From the NCBI GenBank assembly GCA_934281565.1, contig CAKQXI010000130.1, positions 1-6,470 on the forward strand: DNA of 6,470 nt. The letters run 5' to 3'. Position numbers and translations under genes: made by a program. Below the pieces are notes generated by a model that was not told the origin of the DNA, ran no database searches, and saw only the letters and a program-made list of their open reading frames with translations. Every line of letters begins with the position of its first letter. The stretch's first letter is position 1. Positions 1-6,449 of this stretch are shown here, one piece after another. Origin of the DNA: an uncultured Prevotella sp. (GTDB lineage Bacteria > Bacteroidota > Bacteroidia > Bacteroidales > Bacteroidaceae).

Positions 1-2152
1 AGATACCCATCTTAGCCATAATCTTGAACAAGCCCTTCTTCACAGCCTTGATGTAGTTCTGCTCGGCTGTATGGTAGTCCTCCTGAATCTTGCCACGCTT
101 GACGAGGTCATCGAGTACGGCATAGGTCAAGTAAGGACAGAGGGCAGATGCACCATAACCCAACAAGAGGGCTGCATGCATCACCTCACGAATCTCACCA
201 CTCTCCACGATGAGGGCGGTCTGTACACGCTTACCTGCATCAATCAAGTAATGGTGAACGGCACTCACTGCGAGCAATGATGGGATGGCGGCATGGGTCT
301 CATCCACGCCACGGTCGCTCAAGATGATATAGTTGTATCCATCATCCACACTCTTCTCAGCCTCCTTACAAAGGTTGTCGAGTGCCTCATGCAGTCCTTC
401 CTCGCCCTTGGCGGTCTCGAAGAGCATGTGGAGCTTCACGGTATTGAAGCCCTTGTAGCGGATGTTCTGGAGAATATCGAGCTGGGTGTTGGTCAAGATA
501 GGATGTGGCAAGCGCACCATCTTACAGTTGCTCTCGTCAGGATTCAAGATACCAGAACCTACTCTACCGATATACTCGGTAAGACTCATCACGAGGTTCT
601 CACGGATAGAGTCGATGGCAGGATTTGTTACCTGAGCAAACTGCTGACGGAAGTAGTTGAAGAAAATCTGTGGCTGGTCGCTGAGCACGGCAAGTGGAGT
701 ATCGTTACCCATAGATGCCGTAGGCTCCTGACCCTTGGTAGCCATTGGGATGATGGTACCGTCGATGTCTTCCTCGCCAAATCCGAATTCCAATTCGTTG
801 CGAGTCAAGTTCTCAATGCCATTCTCCACCTTACGACCACTGCGCAGTTTCTCCAACTCGATACGGTTGGTGTTCAACCACTGGCGGTAAGGGTGAGCGG
901 TAGCAAGGCGCTCCTTGATCTCACCATCATAATATATCTTACCTTCCTGGGTATCAATCAAGAGGATCTTACCAGGCTGGAGACGTCCCTTCTCAGCAAT
1001 CTCAGTTGGGTCGAAGTCCATCACGCCCACCTCGGATGCCACTACCATCATATCATTCTTGGTGATGGTGTAGCGGGCAGGGCGCAGACCATTACGGTCG
1101 AGCATACCACCGGCAAATCTGCCATCGCTGAAAAGTAAGGCGGCAGGACCATCCCAAGGCTCCATCAAGATAGAGTGATACTCATAGAAAGCTTTCAAGT
1201 CCTCGGAGATAGGGTTCTTGTCGTTGAAACTCTCAGGCAACATCACTGCCATTGCATGAGGCAAAGACAAGCCACTCATCACGAAGAACTCAAACACGTT
1301 GTCGAGACTCGCCGAGTCACTCATGTTAGGCTGAACGATAGGAGAAATCTCTCGGATGTCGCCCAAAGCCTCACTGCTCAACACACTCTCACGAGCCTTC
1401 ATCCATCCACGGTTACCACGAATGGTGTTGATCTCACCATTGTGACAAAGGAGACGGAAAGGCTGTGCCAAGCTCCATGTAGGGAAGGTGTTGGTAGAGA
1501 AGCGAGAGTGAACCAATGCCAAACCGCTGGTGAAATAATTATTGGTCAAGTCAGGATAGTATTGGCGCAACTGAAGGCTGCTCAACATACCCTTGTATAC
1601 AATATTCGTATTAGATAACGAACAGATATAGAAATCAGGATCGGTGACACGTTTCTCGATGCGTTTGCGGATAAGATAGAGGGTGCGCTCGAATACAGGC
1701 ACCTTATCATCAGTAACGCCAGTGATGAAAACCTGTTTGATGGCAGGCTCATTGCTGAGGGCCGCCTCACCGAGACAGTCTGGGTTGGTAGGCACATTGC
1801 GAAGGTGCATCAACTGAAGTCCCTCACGTTCGATTTCCTCAATCATGATGGAGAGGATATCCTGCTGTTTCTTCTCATCCTTAGGCAAGAAGACAAGACC
1901 TGTACCATATTTTCCTTTCTCTGGCACAGGGATACCCTGAAGAAGAATAAACTCATGTGGAATCTGGAGCATGATACCAGCGCCATCACCTGTCTTGTTG
2001 TCGGCACCCTCAGCACCACGGTGGCGCATATTCTCGAGTACCTTCAAGGCGTTGTCGACCAGCTCATGGCTCTTGTTGCCGTGGATGTTAACCACCATAC
2101 CTACGCCACACGCATCGTGCTCATAGGCTGAACTGTACAATCCTTTTTCCAT
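1..2152 (-). CDS. gltB: Glutamate synthase (GOGAT) large subunit, N-terminal 717 residues, cut by the window edge
   Basis: GltB works with GltD in the cytoplasm to turn glutamine and 2-oxoglutarate into two glutamates. I translated the minus frame from the ATG at 2152: it stays open for 717 codons to base 2. Residues 1-14 look like a short propeptide, and Cys15 (AYEHDACGVGM) is the expected N-terminal nucleophile after cleavage. The class II amidotransferase domain follows (about 15-400), with MRHRGAEG (42-49), TGDGAG, NGEINT (238-243), SDSASLDN (278-285), MEPWDGPA (330-337) and DRNGLRP. The central domain (about 440-717) shows TASMGNDTPLAVLS (478-491) and FNYFRQQFAQVTNP (498-511), ending in KIMAKMGI just before the cut. 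The family is about 1,500 residues long, so the FMN and 3Fe-4S half is missing only because of the window edge. No clear Shine-Dalgarno precedes the start. The start is chosen from the family spacing to the catalytic Cys. It lies 218 bases downstream of asnB on the same strand. Confidence 0.97.
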   Translation of the reverse strand, partial: MEKGLYSSAYEHDACGVGMVVNIHGNKSHELVDNALKVLENMRHRGAEGADNKTGDGAGIMLQIPHEFILLQGIPVPEKGKYGTGLVFLPKDEKKQQDILSIMIEEIEREGLQLMHLRNVPTNPDCLGEAALSNEPAIKQVFITGVTDDKVPVFERTLYLIRKRIEKRVTDPDFYICSLSNTNIVYKGMLSSLQLRQYYPDLTNNYFTSGLALVHSRFSTNTFPTWSLAQPFRLLCHNGEINTIRGNRGWMKARESVLSSEALGDIREISPIVQPNMSDSASLDNVFEFFVMSGLSLPHAMAVMLPESFNDKNPISEDLKAFYEYHSILMEPWDGPAALLFSDGRFAGGMLDRNGLRPARYTITKNDMMVVASEVGVMDFDPTEIAEKGRLQPGKILLIDTQEGKIYYDGEIKERLATAHPYRQWLNTNRIELEKLRSGRKVENGIENLTRNELEFGFGEEDIDGTIIPMATKGQEPTASMGNDTPLAVLSDQPQIFFNYFRQQFAQVTNPAIDSIRENLVMSLTEYIGRVGSGILNPDESNCKMVRLPHPILTNTQLDILQNIRYKGFNTVKLHMLFETAKGEEGLHEALDNLCKEAEKSVDDGYNYIILSDRGVDETHAAIPSLLAVSAVHHYLIDAGKRVQTALIVESGEIREVMHAALLLGYGASALCPYLTYAVLDDLVKRGKIQEDYHTAEQNYIKAVKKGLFKIMAKMGI

Positions 2153-2214
2153 TTCTTGTTCGTTTTTTATCGGTTATTGTTTTACTATTTCTGGTTATTT
2201 GGAGGAATTCTTGG

Positions 2215-2263
2215 GGGAAGTTAAGAGAAGTTATCGCTCTTTACAAGAGCTCGGGAAGTTAAG
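2215..2263 (+). repeat. Clustered direct copies of GAAGTTAAG upstream of gltB
   Basis: GGGAAGTTAAG occurs twice in the same orientation, at 2215-2225 and 2253-2263. A shorter copy, GAAGTTA, lies at 2227-2233. The inverted copy CTTAACTTC is at 2346-2354, and GAAGTTAA recurs at 4388-4395 just after the receptor stop codon. All copies are intergenic. Such a pattern fits a short dispersed repeat family or a set of protein-binding sites, and the sequence alone does not decide between them. Confidence 0.6.
2236..2250. other. Small perfect hairpin in the gltB upstream region
   Basis: GCTCTT (2236-2241) and AAGAGC (2245-2250) are exact reverse complements around a three-base TAC loop. The hairpin starts about 84 bases before the gltB ATG, between two GAAGTTAAG copies. 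There is no downstream T-run in the direction of gltB transcription, so a terminator role is not supported; it may be a leader hairpin. Confidence 0.45.
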
Positions 2264-2354
2264 GGACAACAGCTTTAGTATCCTTATACTTTCCTTGTTT
2301 CCTTTTCCTATGTATATCCATTTTGAAGCAAGAGGACTAATGTCCCTTAACTTC
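2255..2354. repeat. Perfect 14-base inverted repeat with a 72-base loop between asnB and gltB
   Basis: The left arm is GAAGTTAAGGGACA at 2255-2268 and the right arm is its exact reverse complement, TGTCCCTTAACTTC, at 2341-2354. The match does not extend further on either side. Next to the right arm is a short nested palindrome, GGAC-TAAT-GTCC (2334-2345). In the asnB-gltB transcript the arms could pair into a long stem, stabilising the asnB 3' end or limiting read-through into gltB. It could equally be two copies of a dispersed short repeat in opposite orientation. The role is inferred; the repeat itself is seen directly. Confidence 0.85.
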
Positions 2355-2370
2355 TATAAATTCCCATCAT

Positions 2371-4158
2371 CTACTTATACGCTTGCTCATGCACTCCCGC
2401 TACCGCACGACCGCTTGGGTCGTTCTGATTTTTAAAGGAGGCATCCCAGGCAAGGGCTTCTGCCGTAGAACATGCCACGCTTGGTACGGATGGAACGCTG
2501 TGGGCGGCACTGTCGCTTGGGAAATGCTCGGCGAAGATAGAGCGATAGTAATATTCCTCTTTGTTCTGTGGAGGGTTGATAGGGAATCGCTCGGCTGCAT
2601 GTGCCATTTGCTCATCGCTGACGGCTGATGCAGTGATCTGCTTCAAGGTGTCAATCCAAGAATAGCCTACGCCATCGCTGAACTGCTCTTTCTGTCGCCA
2701 TGCCACCTCCTCAGGCAATAAGTCGGCAAAAGCCTCTCTTACAACTTTCTTCTCGATGGTCTTGTCTGGACACATCTTCAAAACTGGGTTCATGCCCATC
2801 GCCACATCCAAGAATTCCTTGTCGAGGAATGGCACTCTGCCCTCAATGCCCCACGCTGCCAAACTCTTGTTGGCACGCAAGCAGTCGTATAGATAGAGTT
2901 TTCCTAATTTTCTGACGGTTTCCTCATGGAATGCCTTGGCATCCGGTGCCTTGTGGAAGTAGAGATAACCTCCGAACACCTCATCGGCACCCTCACCAGA
3001 GAGCACCATCTTGATACCCATGCTACGAATGACACGAGCCAAGAGATACATTGGGGTAGAGGCACGAACGGTGGTAACATCATAGGTCTCGATGAAGTAG
3101 ATGACATCACGGATGGCATCCAAACCCTCTTGAATGGTATAGTTGATCTCGTGATGCACAGTACCTATGTGCTCGGCTACAAGACGAGCCTTTGCCAAGT
3201 CTGGCGCACCTTTCAAACCAACAGCAAAGGAATGAAGACGAGGCCAATACGCCTTGGTCTCACCGCCGTTCTCCACACGAGTGGAGGAATATTTCTCGGC
3301 AATGGCAGAGATGACTGATGAATCAAGACCACCACTGAGGAGCACACCGTAAGGTACATCGCTCATCAACTGGCGCTTTACGGATGCTTCGAGCGCATCA
3401 TGAATTTCGGCCACGGTTTTCTTCTCCTGTGGCTCAGCCTCAGCGAGCTGTTTGGCAGCTTTCTTGTTATCATCTATCTGATATTTCTTCTGCATGGTAG
3501 CATACTCGAACCAATCGCGAGTATAATAACGCTTCATGCCAGGATTCTTGCTATAATAATAATGACCTGGGAGGAATGGCTCATAGTGGTCGCACTGCCC
3601 CTCGAGTGCCTTCAGCTCAGAGGCAACCATCACCTTGCCGTCCTTGTCGTAACCTATATAAAGAGGTATAACACCGATAGGGTCACGGGCTATCAAGAAC
3701 TCATCCCTCTCCACATCGTAGAGGGCAAAGGCGAAAATACCATTCAATTGCTCCAGCATCTGACAGATGCGCTCATGCACGGCATCCTCACCTTTATATA
3801 TTAAAGAGGTGAAATCAGTATCTTCACGCATCTCACGATAGAGAGAAAGAATCACCTCGCAGTCGCTACCTGTCTGATACTGGTAACTGCCAGCGAAGCG
3901 AGAACGAATGTCTTGATGATTATAAATCTCACCGTTTACGGCAAGCACCTGTTTCTTGTCTGGTGCAAACAAAGGTTGGCGACCACTCTCAGGGTCCACG
4001 ATGCTCAGACGCTCATGTGCCAGAATAGCCGAACCACCACAATAGATTCCGCTCCAGTCTGGTCCGCGATGACGGATCTTCTGACTCATACGTAGTGCTT
4101 GCTGTCGCAATTCAGGAGTCTGCTCCTGAATATTGAAGATAGATACGATTCCACACAT
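2371..4158 (-). CDS. asnB: Asparagine synthetase B, glutamine-hydrolysing (EC 6.3.5.4)
   Basis: This cytoplasmic enzyme makes asparagine from aspartate, ATP and glutamine. It has 595 residues and looks complete. The N-terminal class II glutaminase domain (about 2-210) has the nucleophile Cys2 directly after the start Met, which fixes the start. It also has RHRGPD (29-34), Arg50, NGEIYNH (75-81) with Asn75 and Glu77, and TGSDCE with Asp99. The C-terminal synthetase domain has the PP-loop SGGLDSS (275-281), VTTVRASTPMYL, SGEGADEVFGGY (387-398), VPFLDKEFLD and RQKEQFSDGVGYSWID. The tail DPSGRAVAGVH...AYK matches E. coli-type AsnB. Compared with E. coli AsnB (554 residues, from memory), two extra segments of about 20 residues account for the length: one near 108-139, the other a charged, Lys/Ala/Glu-rich linker near 222-255. 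A Shine-Dalgarno AAAGGA lies 9 bases before the ATG. gltB follows on the same strand. Confidence 0.97.
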   Translation of the reverse strand: MCGIVSIFNIQEQTPELRQQALRMSQKIRHRGPDWSGIYCGGSAILAHERLSIVDPESGRQPLFAPDKKQVLAVNGEIYNHQDIRSRFAGSYQYQTGSDCEVILSLYREMREDTDFTSLIYKGEDAVHERICQMLEQLNGIFAFALYDVERDEFLIARDPIGVIPLYIGYDKDGKVMVASELKALEGQCDHYEPFLPGHYYYSKNPGMKRYYTRDWFEYATMQKKYQIDDNKKAAKQLAEAEPQEKKTVAEIHDALEASVKRQLMSDVPYGVLLSGGLDSSVISAIAEKYSSTRVENGGETKAYWPRLHSFAVGLKGAPDLAKARLVAEHIGTVHHEINYTIQEGLDAIRDVIYFIETYDVTTVRASTPMYLLARVIRSMGIKMVLSGEGADEVFGGYLYFHKAPDAKAFHEETVRKLGKLYLYDCLRANKSLAAWGIEGRVPFLDKEFLDVAMGMNPVLKMCPDKTIEKKVVREAFADLLPEEVAWRQKEQFSDGVGYSWIDTLKQITASAVSDEQMAHAAERFPINPPQNKEEYYYRSIFAEHFPSDSAAHSVPSVPSVACSTAEALAWDASFKNQNDPSGRAVAGVHEQAYK

Positions 4159-4167
4159 AATAGCTTT

Positions 4168-4173
4168 TCCTTT
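4168..4173 (-). promoter_or_regulatory. Shine-Dalgarno sequence of asnB
   Basis: On the minus strand AAAGGA lies 9 bases upstream of the asnB ATG, within AAGAAAGGAAAAG. It supports the start at 4158. It is the only clear ribosome-binding sequence among the three genes; gltB and the receptor have A/T-rich leaders instead, as is common in Bacteroidota. Confidence 0.6.
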
Positions 4174-4188
4174 CTTTTACGGTTATTT

Positions 4189-4206
4189 ATAACATATTGT
4201 TATGTT
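4189..4206. promoter_or_regulatory. Candidate operator: overlapping palindromes in the asnB leader
   Basis: ATAACA-TAT-TGTTAT (4189-4203) and AACATA-TTGT-TATGTT (4191-4206) are two overlapping perfect palindromes. They lie immediately downstream of the predicted asnB -7 box (4214-4221), starting roughly at the expected transcription start. That position suits a repressor operator or a leader hairpin. I do not recognise the word as the site of a known regulator, and A/T richness makes chance palindromes more likely. Confidence 0.35.
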
Positions 4207-4213
4207 CCTCGTG

Positions 4214-4241
4214 CAAAATTACAACTTTTTGACAGAACAAA
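4214..4241 (-). promoter_or_regulatory. Predicted asnB promoter (Bacteroidota type)
   Basis: The minus strand has TAATTTTG at 4221-4214, an exact match to the TAnnTTTG -7 consensus. It also has TTTG at 4241-4238 as a possible -33 element. The 16-base spacing is shorter than the usual 19-21, so the -33 assignment is weak while the -7 box is good. Transcription would start near 4209 and give a leader of about 50 bases. Confidence 0.6.
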
Positions 4242-4302
4242 GAAAGAAAACAAAGCATTTTGTACTATTTTAAGCAATACAATACCGATTTAACACATCT
4301 TA

Positions 4303-4371
4303 TTGCTTATTATCTTACATTTTATAAGTATTCAACCAATCATACATTACAATTTGAAAGATAATAAGCAA
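4303..4371. repeat. Long A/T-rich inverted repeat between the receptor gene and asnB
   Basis: TTGCTTATTATCTT (4303-4316) and AAGATAATAAGCAA (4358-4371) are perfect 14-base reverse complements. After one mismatch, two more pairs follow (CA at 4318-4319 with TG at 4355-4356), leaving a loop of about 35 bases. It begins about 30 bases after the receptor stop codon and about 80 bases upstream of the asnB -7 box. It could be a 3' stem for the receptor mRNA or a binding region upstream of asnB. After the stem the minus strand reads ATAAGATGTG with no T-run, so it is not a standard intrinsic terminator. Confidence 0.7.
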
Positions 4372-4399
4372 ATCAAGATAAAAATAGGAAGTTAAACTC

Positions 4400-6304
4400 T
4401 CAGAACCTTACCCTTACTCCACCCATCGCCGTAAAGCCAGGCATCTGGTAACCATTGTTGATCATATACTTCGCATCGGTGATGTTGTCAAGATGAGCAA
4501 AAATATCAAGGCACCTTACAGGCTTATAGGTCAAGCGCAAACCTAACAAGGCATAATTCTGACGCTCTACCCCATCAGCCACATACAAGCCCCCGATACC
4601 TTTCAACTCAGCATCCACCGATAGTTGGCGAAGAACTTGCCAACTCATGCCCAAGAAATATTGATTCTTCGGTGCAGCCGTGAGGTTATCAAGCGAAGTA
4701 TACATATAGCTATACGAAGCTCTGAGCGAAAGAACATCAATAGGAGAACTCTGCGCAGACACCTCGATACCTTTATTAATAAAGCTGCCAGTGTTCATGT
4801 TGCGCAGGGTAGTACCGCCCTCGGTAGTCGGCACACTCGCCGTCTGAATCATGTTACTGCCCTGTGAGAAATAGCCTGTGACATCAATGCTGAAATAGCG
4901 TGAGAAATGCTTGGCAACAGTCAACTCATAGTTCATCATGCGCTCAGGGTCGAGGTCAGGATTGGCAACCGCATAGAGGTACAGCTCCCTAAAAGAAGGA
5001 TTGCGATAGCCTTTCGCCAAAGATGCTTTGATGCTCCATCCCTCGGCAGGACGAATAGCAAAACCTATCTGTGGCAACCAGTGCGAGCCAAATTTATCAC
5101 TGTTCGCCATGCGCAAGCCACCATTCAAGGTCAAAACACCATTGATCAATGCCTGTTGCAAGGTAATATAGGGTGAATACTCCGTGATGCTCTTTCTATC
5201 AATAGTTTGCATCTGGGCAGGGCGACTGCCATCCCCATAGGCATGGCCACCCGACATCGGGATCTTTCCTGTATAGGTATTGAAGTCAAAACCGACAGTG
5301 GCAGTTGCCATTTTCCATGGTTGAAAGTTCTGATAGGCAAGGATACCGAAGCGGTCGTCCAAACTATGGAAATGGTTTGGATCGTCAATGTAATGATTGC
5401 CATAGCTGTAATAAATGCGGACAGCACCATTCACCCTTTCATACAGATTATTCAGAGTAACAGAAGACTCACCTCTCGTCACGTTCTGGTGATAGATGTC
5501 AGTGGATTCTGCATTTCTCAGTCGGGCATAGATAGGGTCGTTGCCAATGAAGTTCATCAGCGAGTAATCGGCAGACAAGTTCCAATGAGGGGTAAAATCA
5601 TACCCCACCTTGGCATAGAGGCTCGATTGCCTGAAGTCAAAATTGTCTTGCAAACCATCCGTGCGGTCATAGCCGAGCGAAACGAGCGAGGAGAACTTGC
5701 CTTTACGCACCATGTTGGTCAACGAATTCTGCCAAGTGTTGTAGCTGCCATATTGCGAGGTAAGCGTGGTATGCACACCATCATGCAGGGCACGCTTGGT
5801 AATGACATTGATGACTCCTCCCATCGCATTCGAGCCATAAAGCACAGAACCAGGACCACGCATCACCTCCACATGATCCACATATTCCGTCTCATAAAAA
5901 TCAGCCACAGGATGAGAGTAAAGACCAGCAAACTGGGGTTGTCCGTCCACCATCATCAAGATAGCATTGGTAGGCGAGCCACCCACTCCACGGATCTTGA
6001 TGCCACCGCTTCCGCCATTGCTCACACCAAAACCAAAGATATTGCGTTGTGACACAAAGAGACTCGGCACCTCGCCCGAAATAGCAGCCAAGAGCTGTGT
6101 CTTTCCAGTAGCCTCCAACTGGCGACCATTGACAACGGATATGGTATAAGGCAAGAGATTGCGGGAAGTGGCTTGGTTAGAACCCGTAACCACCACTTCA
6201 TTAATGTCGTGAACTTGGGTAGTATCAGCGATACCTGTACCTGTCATTGCCGAAACAGACAACATAGTCACCAAACAAGAACTCATCAAAACTTGTTTCT
6301 TCAT
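4400..6304 (-). CDS. TonB-dependent outer-membrane receptor, BtuB/FepA/Cir-like, substrate unknown
   Basis: The 634-residue product should be an outer-membrane barrel taking up a scarce ligand (metal chelate, vitamin or similar) with TonB-ExbBD energy. Residues 1-26 form a signal peptide (MKKQ, hydrophobic core, likely cut after GIA). A TonB-box-like INEVVVTG lies at 34-41. The plug domain (about 45-170) contains IKIRGVGG (102-109), MMVDGQP (117-123), VEVMRGPGSVLYGSNAMGGVINVITK. The barrel follows with YRNPSFREL...NPDLDPE (about 432-454), LDNITDAKYM (about 604-613) and a terminal Phe, as in BAM-assembled barrels. There is no N-terminal carboxypeptidase-like extension and no SusD gene beside it, so it is not a SusC-type glycan importer. 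A longer reading from a TTG at 6313 adds only three residues; ATG-AAG-AAA at 6304 is the better start. No Shine-Dalgarno is evident. The ligand cannot be told from sequence. Confidence 0.93.
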   Translation of the reverse strand: MKKQVLMSSCLVTMLSVSAMTGTGIADTTQVHDINEVVVTGSNQATSRNLLPYTISVVNGRQLEATGKTQLLAAISGEVPSLFVSQRNIFGFGVSNGGSGGIKIRGVGGSPTNAILMMVDGQPQFAGLYSHPVADFYETEYVDHVEVMRGPGSVLYGSNAMGGVINVITKRALHDGVHTTLTSQYGSYNTWQNSLTNMVRKGKFSSLVSLGYDRTDGLQDNFDFRQSSLYAKVGYDFTPHWNLSADYSLMNFIGNDPIYARLRNAESTDIYHQNVTRGESSVTLNNLYERVNGAVRIYYSYGNHYIDDPNHFHSLDDRFGILAYQNFQPWKMATATVGFDFNTYTGKIPMSGGHAYGDGSRPAQMQTIDRKSITEYSPYITLQQALINGVLTLNGGLRMANSDKFGSHWLPQIGFAIRPAEGWSIKASLAKGYRNPSFRELYLYAVANPDLDPERMMNYELTVAKHFSRYFSIDVTGYFSQGSNMIQTASVPTTEGGTTLRNMNTGSFINKGIEVSAQSSPIDVLSLRASYSYMYTSLDNLTAAPKNQYFLGMSWQVLRQLSVDAELKGIGGLYVADGVERQNYALLGLRLTYKPVRCLDIFAHLDNITDAKYMINNGYQMPGFTAMGGVRVRF

Positions 6305-6344
6305 AAATAACAACTTTTATATTACATACTTTTGTTTTCAGTGG

Positions 6345-6375
6345 CAAAGGTAATGCTTTTCCGAAACATACTCAA
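6345..6375 (-). promoter_or_regulatory. Predicted promoter of the TonB-dependent receptor gene
   Basis: The minus strand has TTG at 6375-6373, then exactly 20 bases, then TACCTTTG at 6352-6345. This is a full match to the Bacteroidota housekeeping consensus TTG-N(19-21)-TAnnTTTG. Transcription would begin near 6340, giving a leader of about 36 bases before the ATG at 6304. Confidence 0.75.
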
Positions 6376-6418
6376 TAAACAAATTACCGATTATCTTATC
6401 TTTTTTACAGAAACTCTT

Positions 6419-6449
6419 TTGCCAATTCAAAATAAATAATGTACTTTTG
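6419..6449 (+). promoter_or_regulatory. Predicted divergent promoter for a gene beyond the right edge
   Basis: On the plus strand TTG at 6419-6421 is followed by exactly 20 bases and then TACTTTTG at 6442-6449, again a full Bacteroidota consensus. The start point would be near 6453, so the first codons of the transcribed gene lie to the right of the window. No coding sequence for it can be seen here. It is back-to-back with the receptor promoter, with 43 bases between the two -33 boxes. Confidence 0.7.

Larger units (their letters stand above)
2153..2370 (-). other. asnB-gltB intercistronic region, probably transcribed
   Basis: This 218-base gap between two same-strand nitrogen genes contains no convincing reading frame. 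I searched both strands for the Bacteroidota -7 box (TAnnTTTG) and found none that would serve gltB, and no sigma-54-type GG/GC element. gltB is therefore probably read from the asnB promoter or from a weak non-consensus one. The gap is full of structure instead: a perfect 14-base inverted repeat, clustered GAAGTTAAG words and two small hairpins. One hairpin is GCTCTT-TAC-AAGAGC at 2236-2250; the other is AGTAT-CCTT-ATACT at 2277-2290. No U-tract follows any stem in the minus-strand transcript, so I do not call an intrinsic terminator. Confidence 0.55.

Noticed and set aside
293..1138. Long plus-strand open frame of 281 codons opposite gltB
   Set aside because: It lies entirely antisense to a gltB frame that carries family motifs throughout. 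Its translation shows no recognisable domain and it has no promoter or ribosome site.
2199..2435. Small plus-strand open frame across the asnB-gltB gap
   Set aside because: It runs through the inverted repeat and into the 3' end of asnB. It has no support as a protein, and its sequence is explained by repeats and the antisense of asnB.
4303..4371. Intrinsic terminator of the receptor gene
   Set aside because: The stem is long but A/T-rich and is not followed by a T-run on the minus strand, so it is listed only as an inverted repeat.
4940..5012. Haem-receptor FRAP/NPNL-type box in the receptor barrel
   Set aside because: YRNPSFREL...NPDLDPE resembles it, but no His lies between the two parts. 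The NPDLxPE form also occurs in non-haem TonB receptors, so haem specificity is not supported.
5207..6052. Second plus-strand open frame, also 281 codons, opposite the receptor gene
   Set aside because: It is a shadow of the receptor plug and barrel coding sequence. The equal length to the frame opposite gltB is coincidence, since the proteins share no similarity.
6275..6304. Lipoprotein signal at Cys10 of the receptor
   Set aside because: MSSC comes before any hydrophobic core, does not fit a lipobox, and the protein is a barrel ending in Phe.
6305..6313. TTG start at 6313 for the receptor
   Set aside because: The ATG-AAG-AAA at 6304 gives a normal signal peptide with basic N-terminus; the TTG form only adds three residues in front.
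6388..6400. ATTATCTTA shared between the receptor upstream region and the inverted repeat near 4310
   Set aside because: Only nine A/T-rich bases match, which is expected by chance in such low-GC intergenic DNA.
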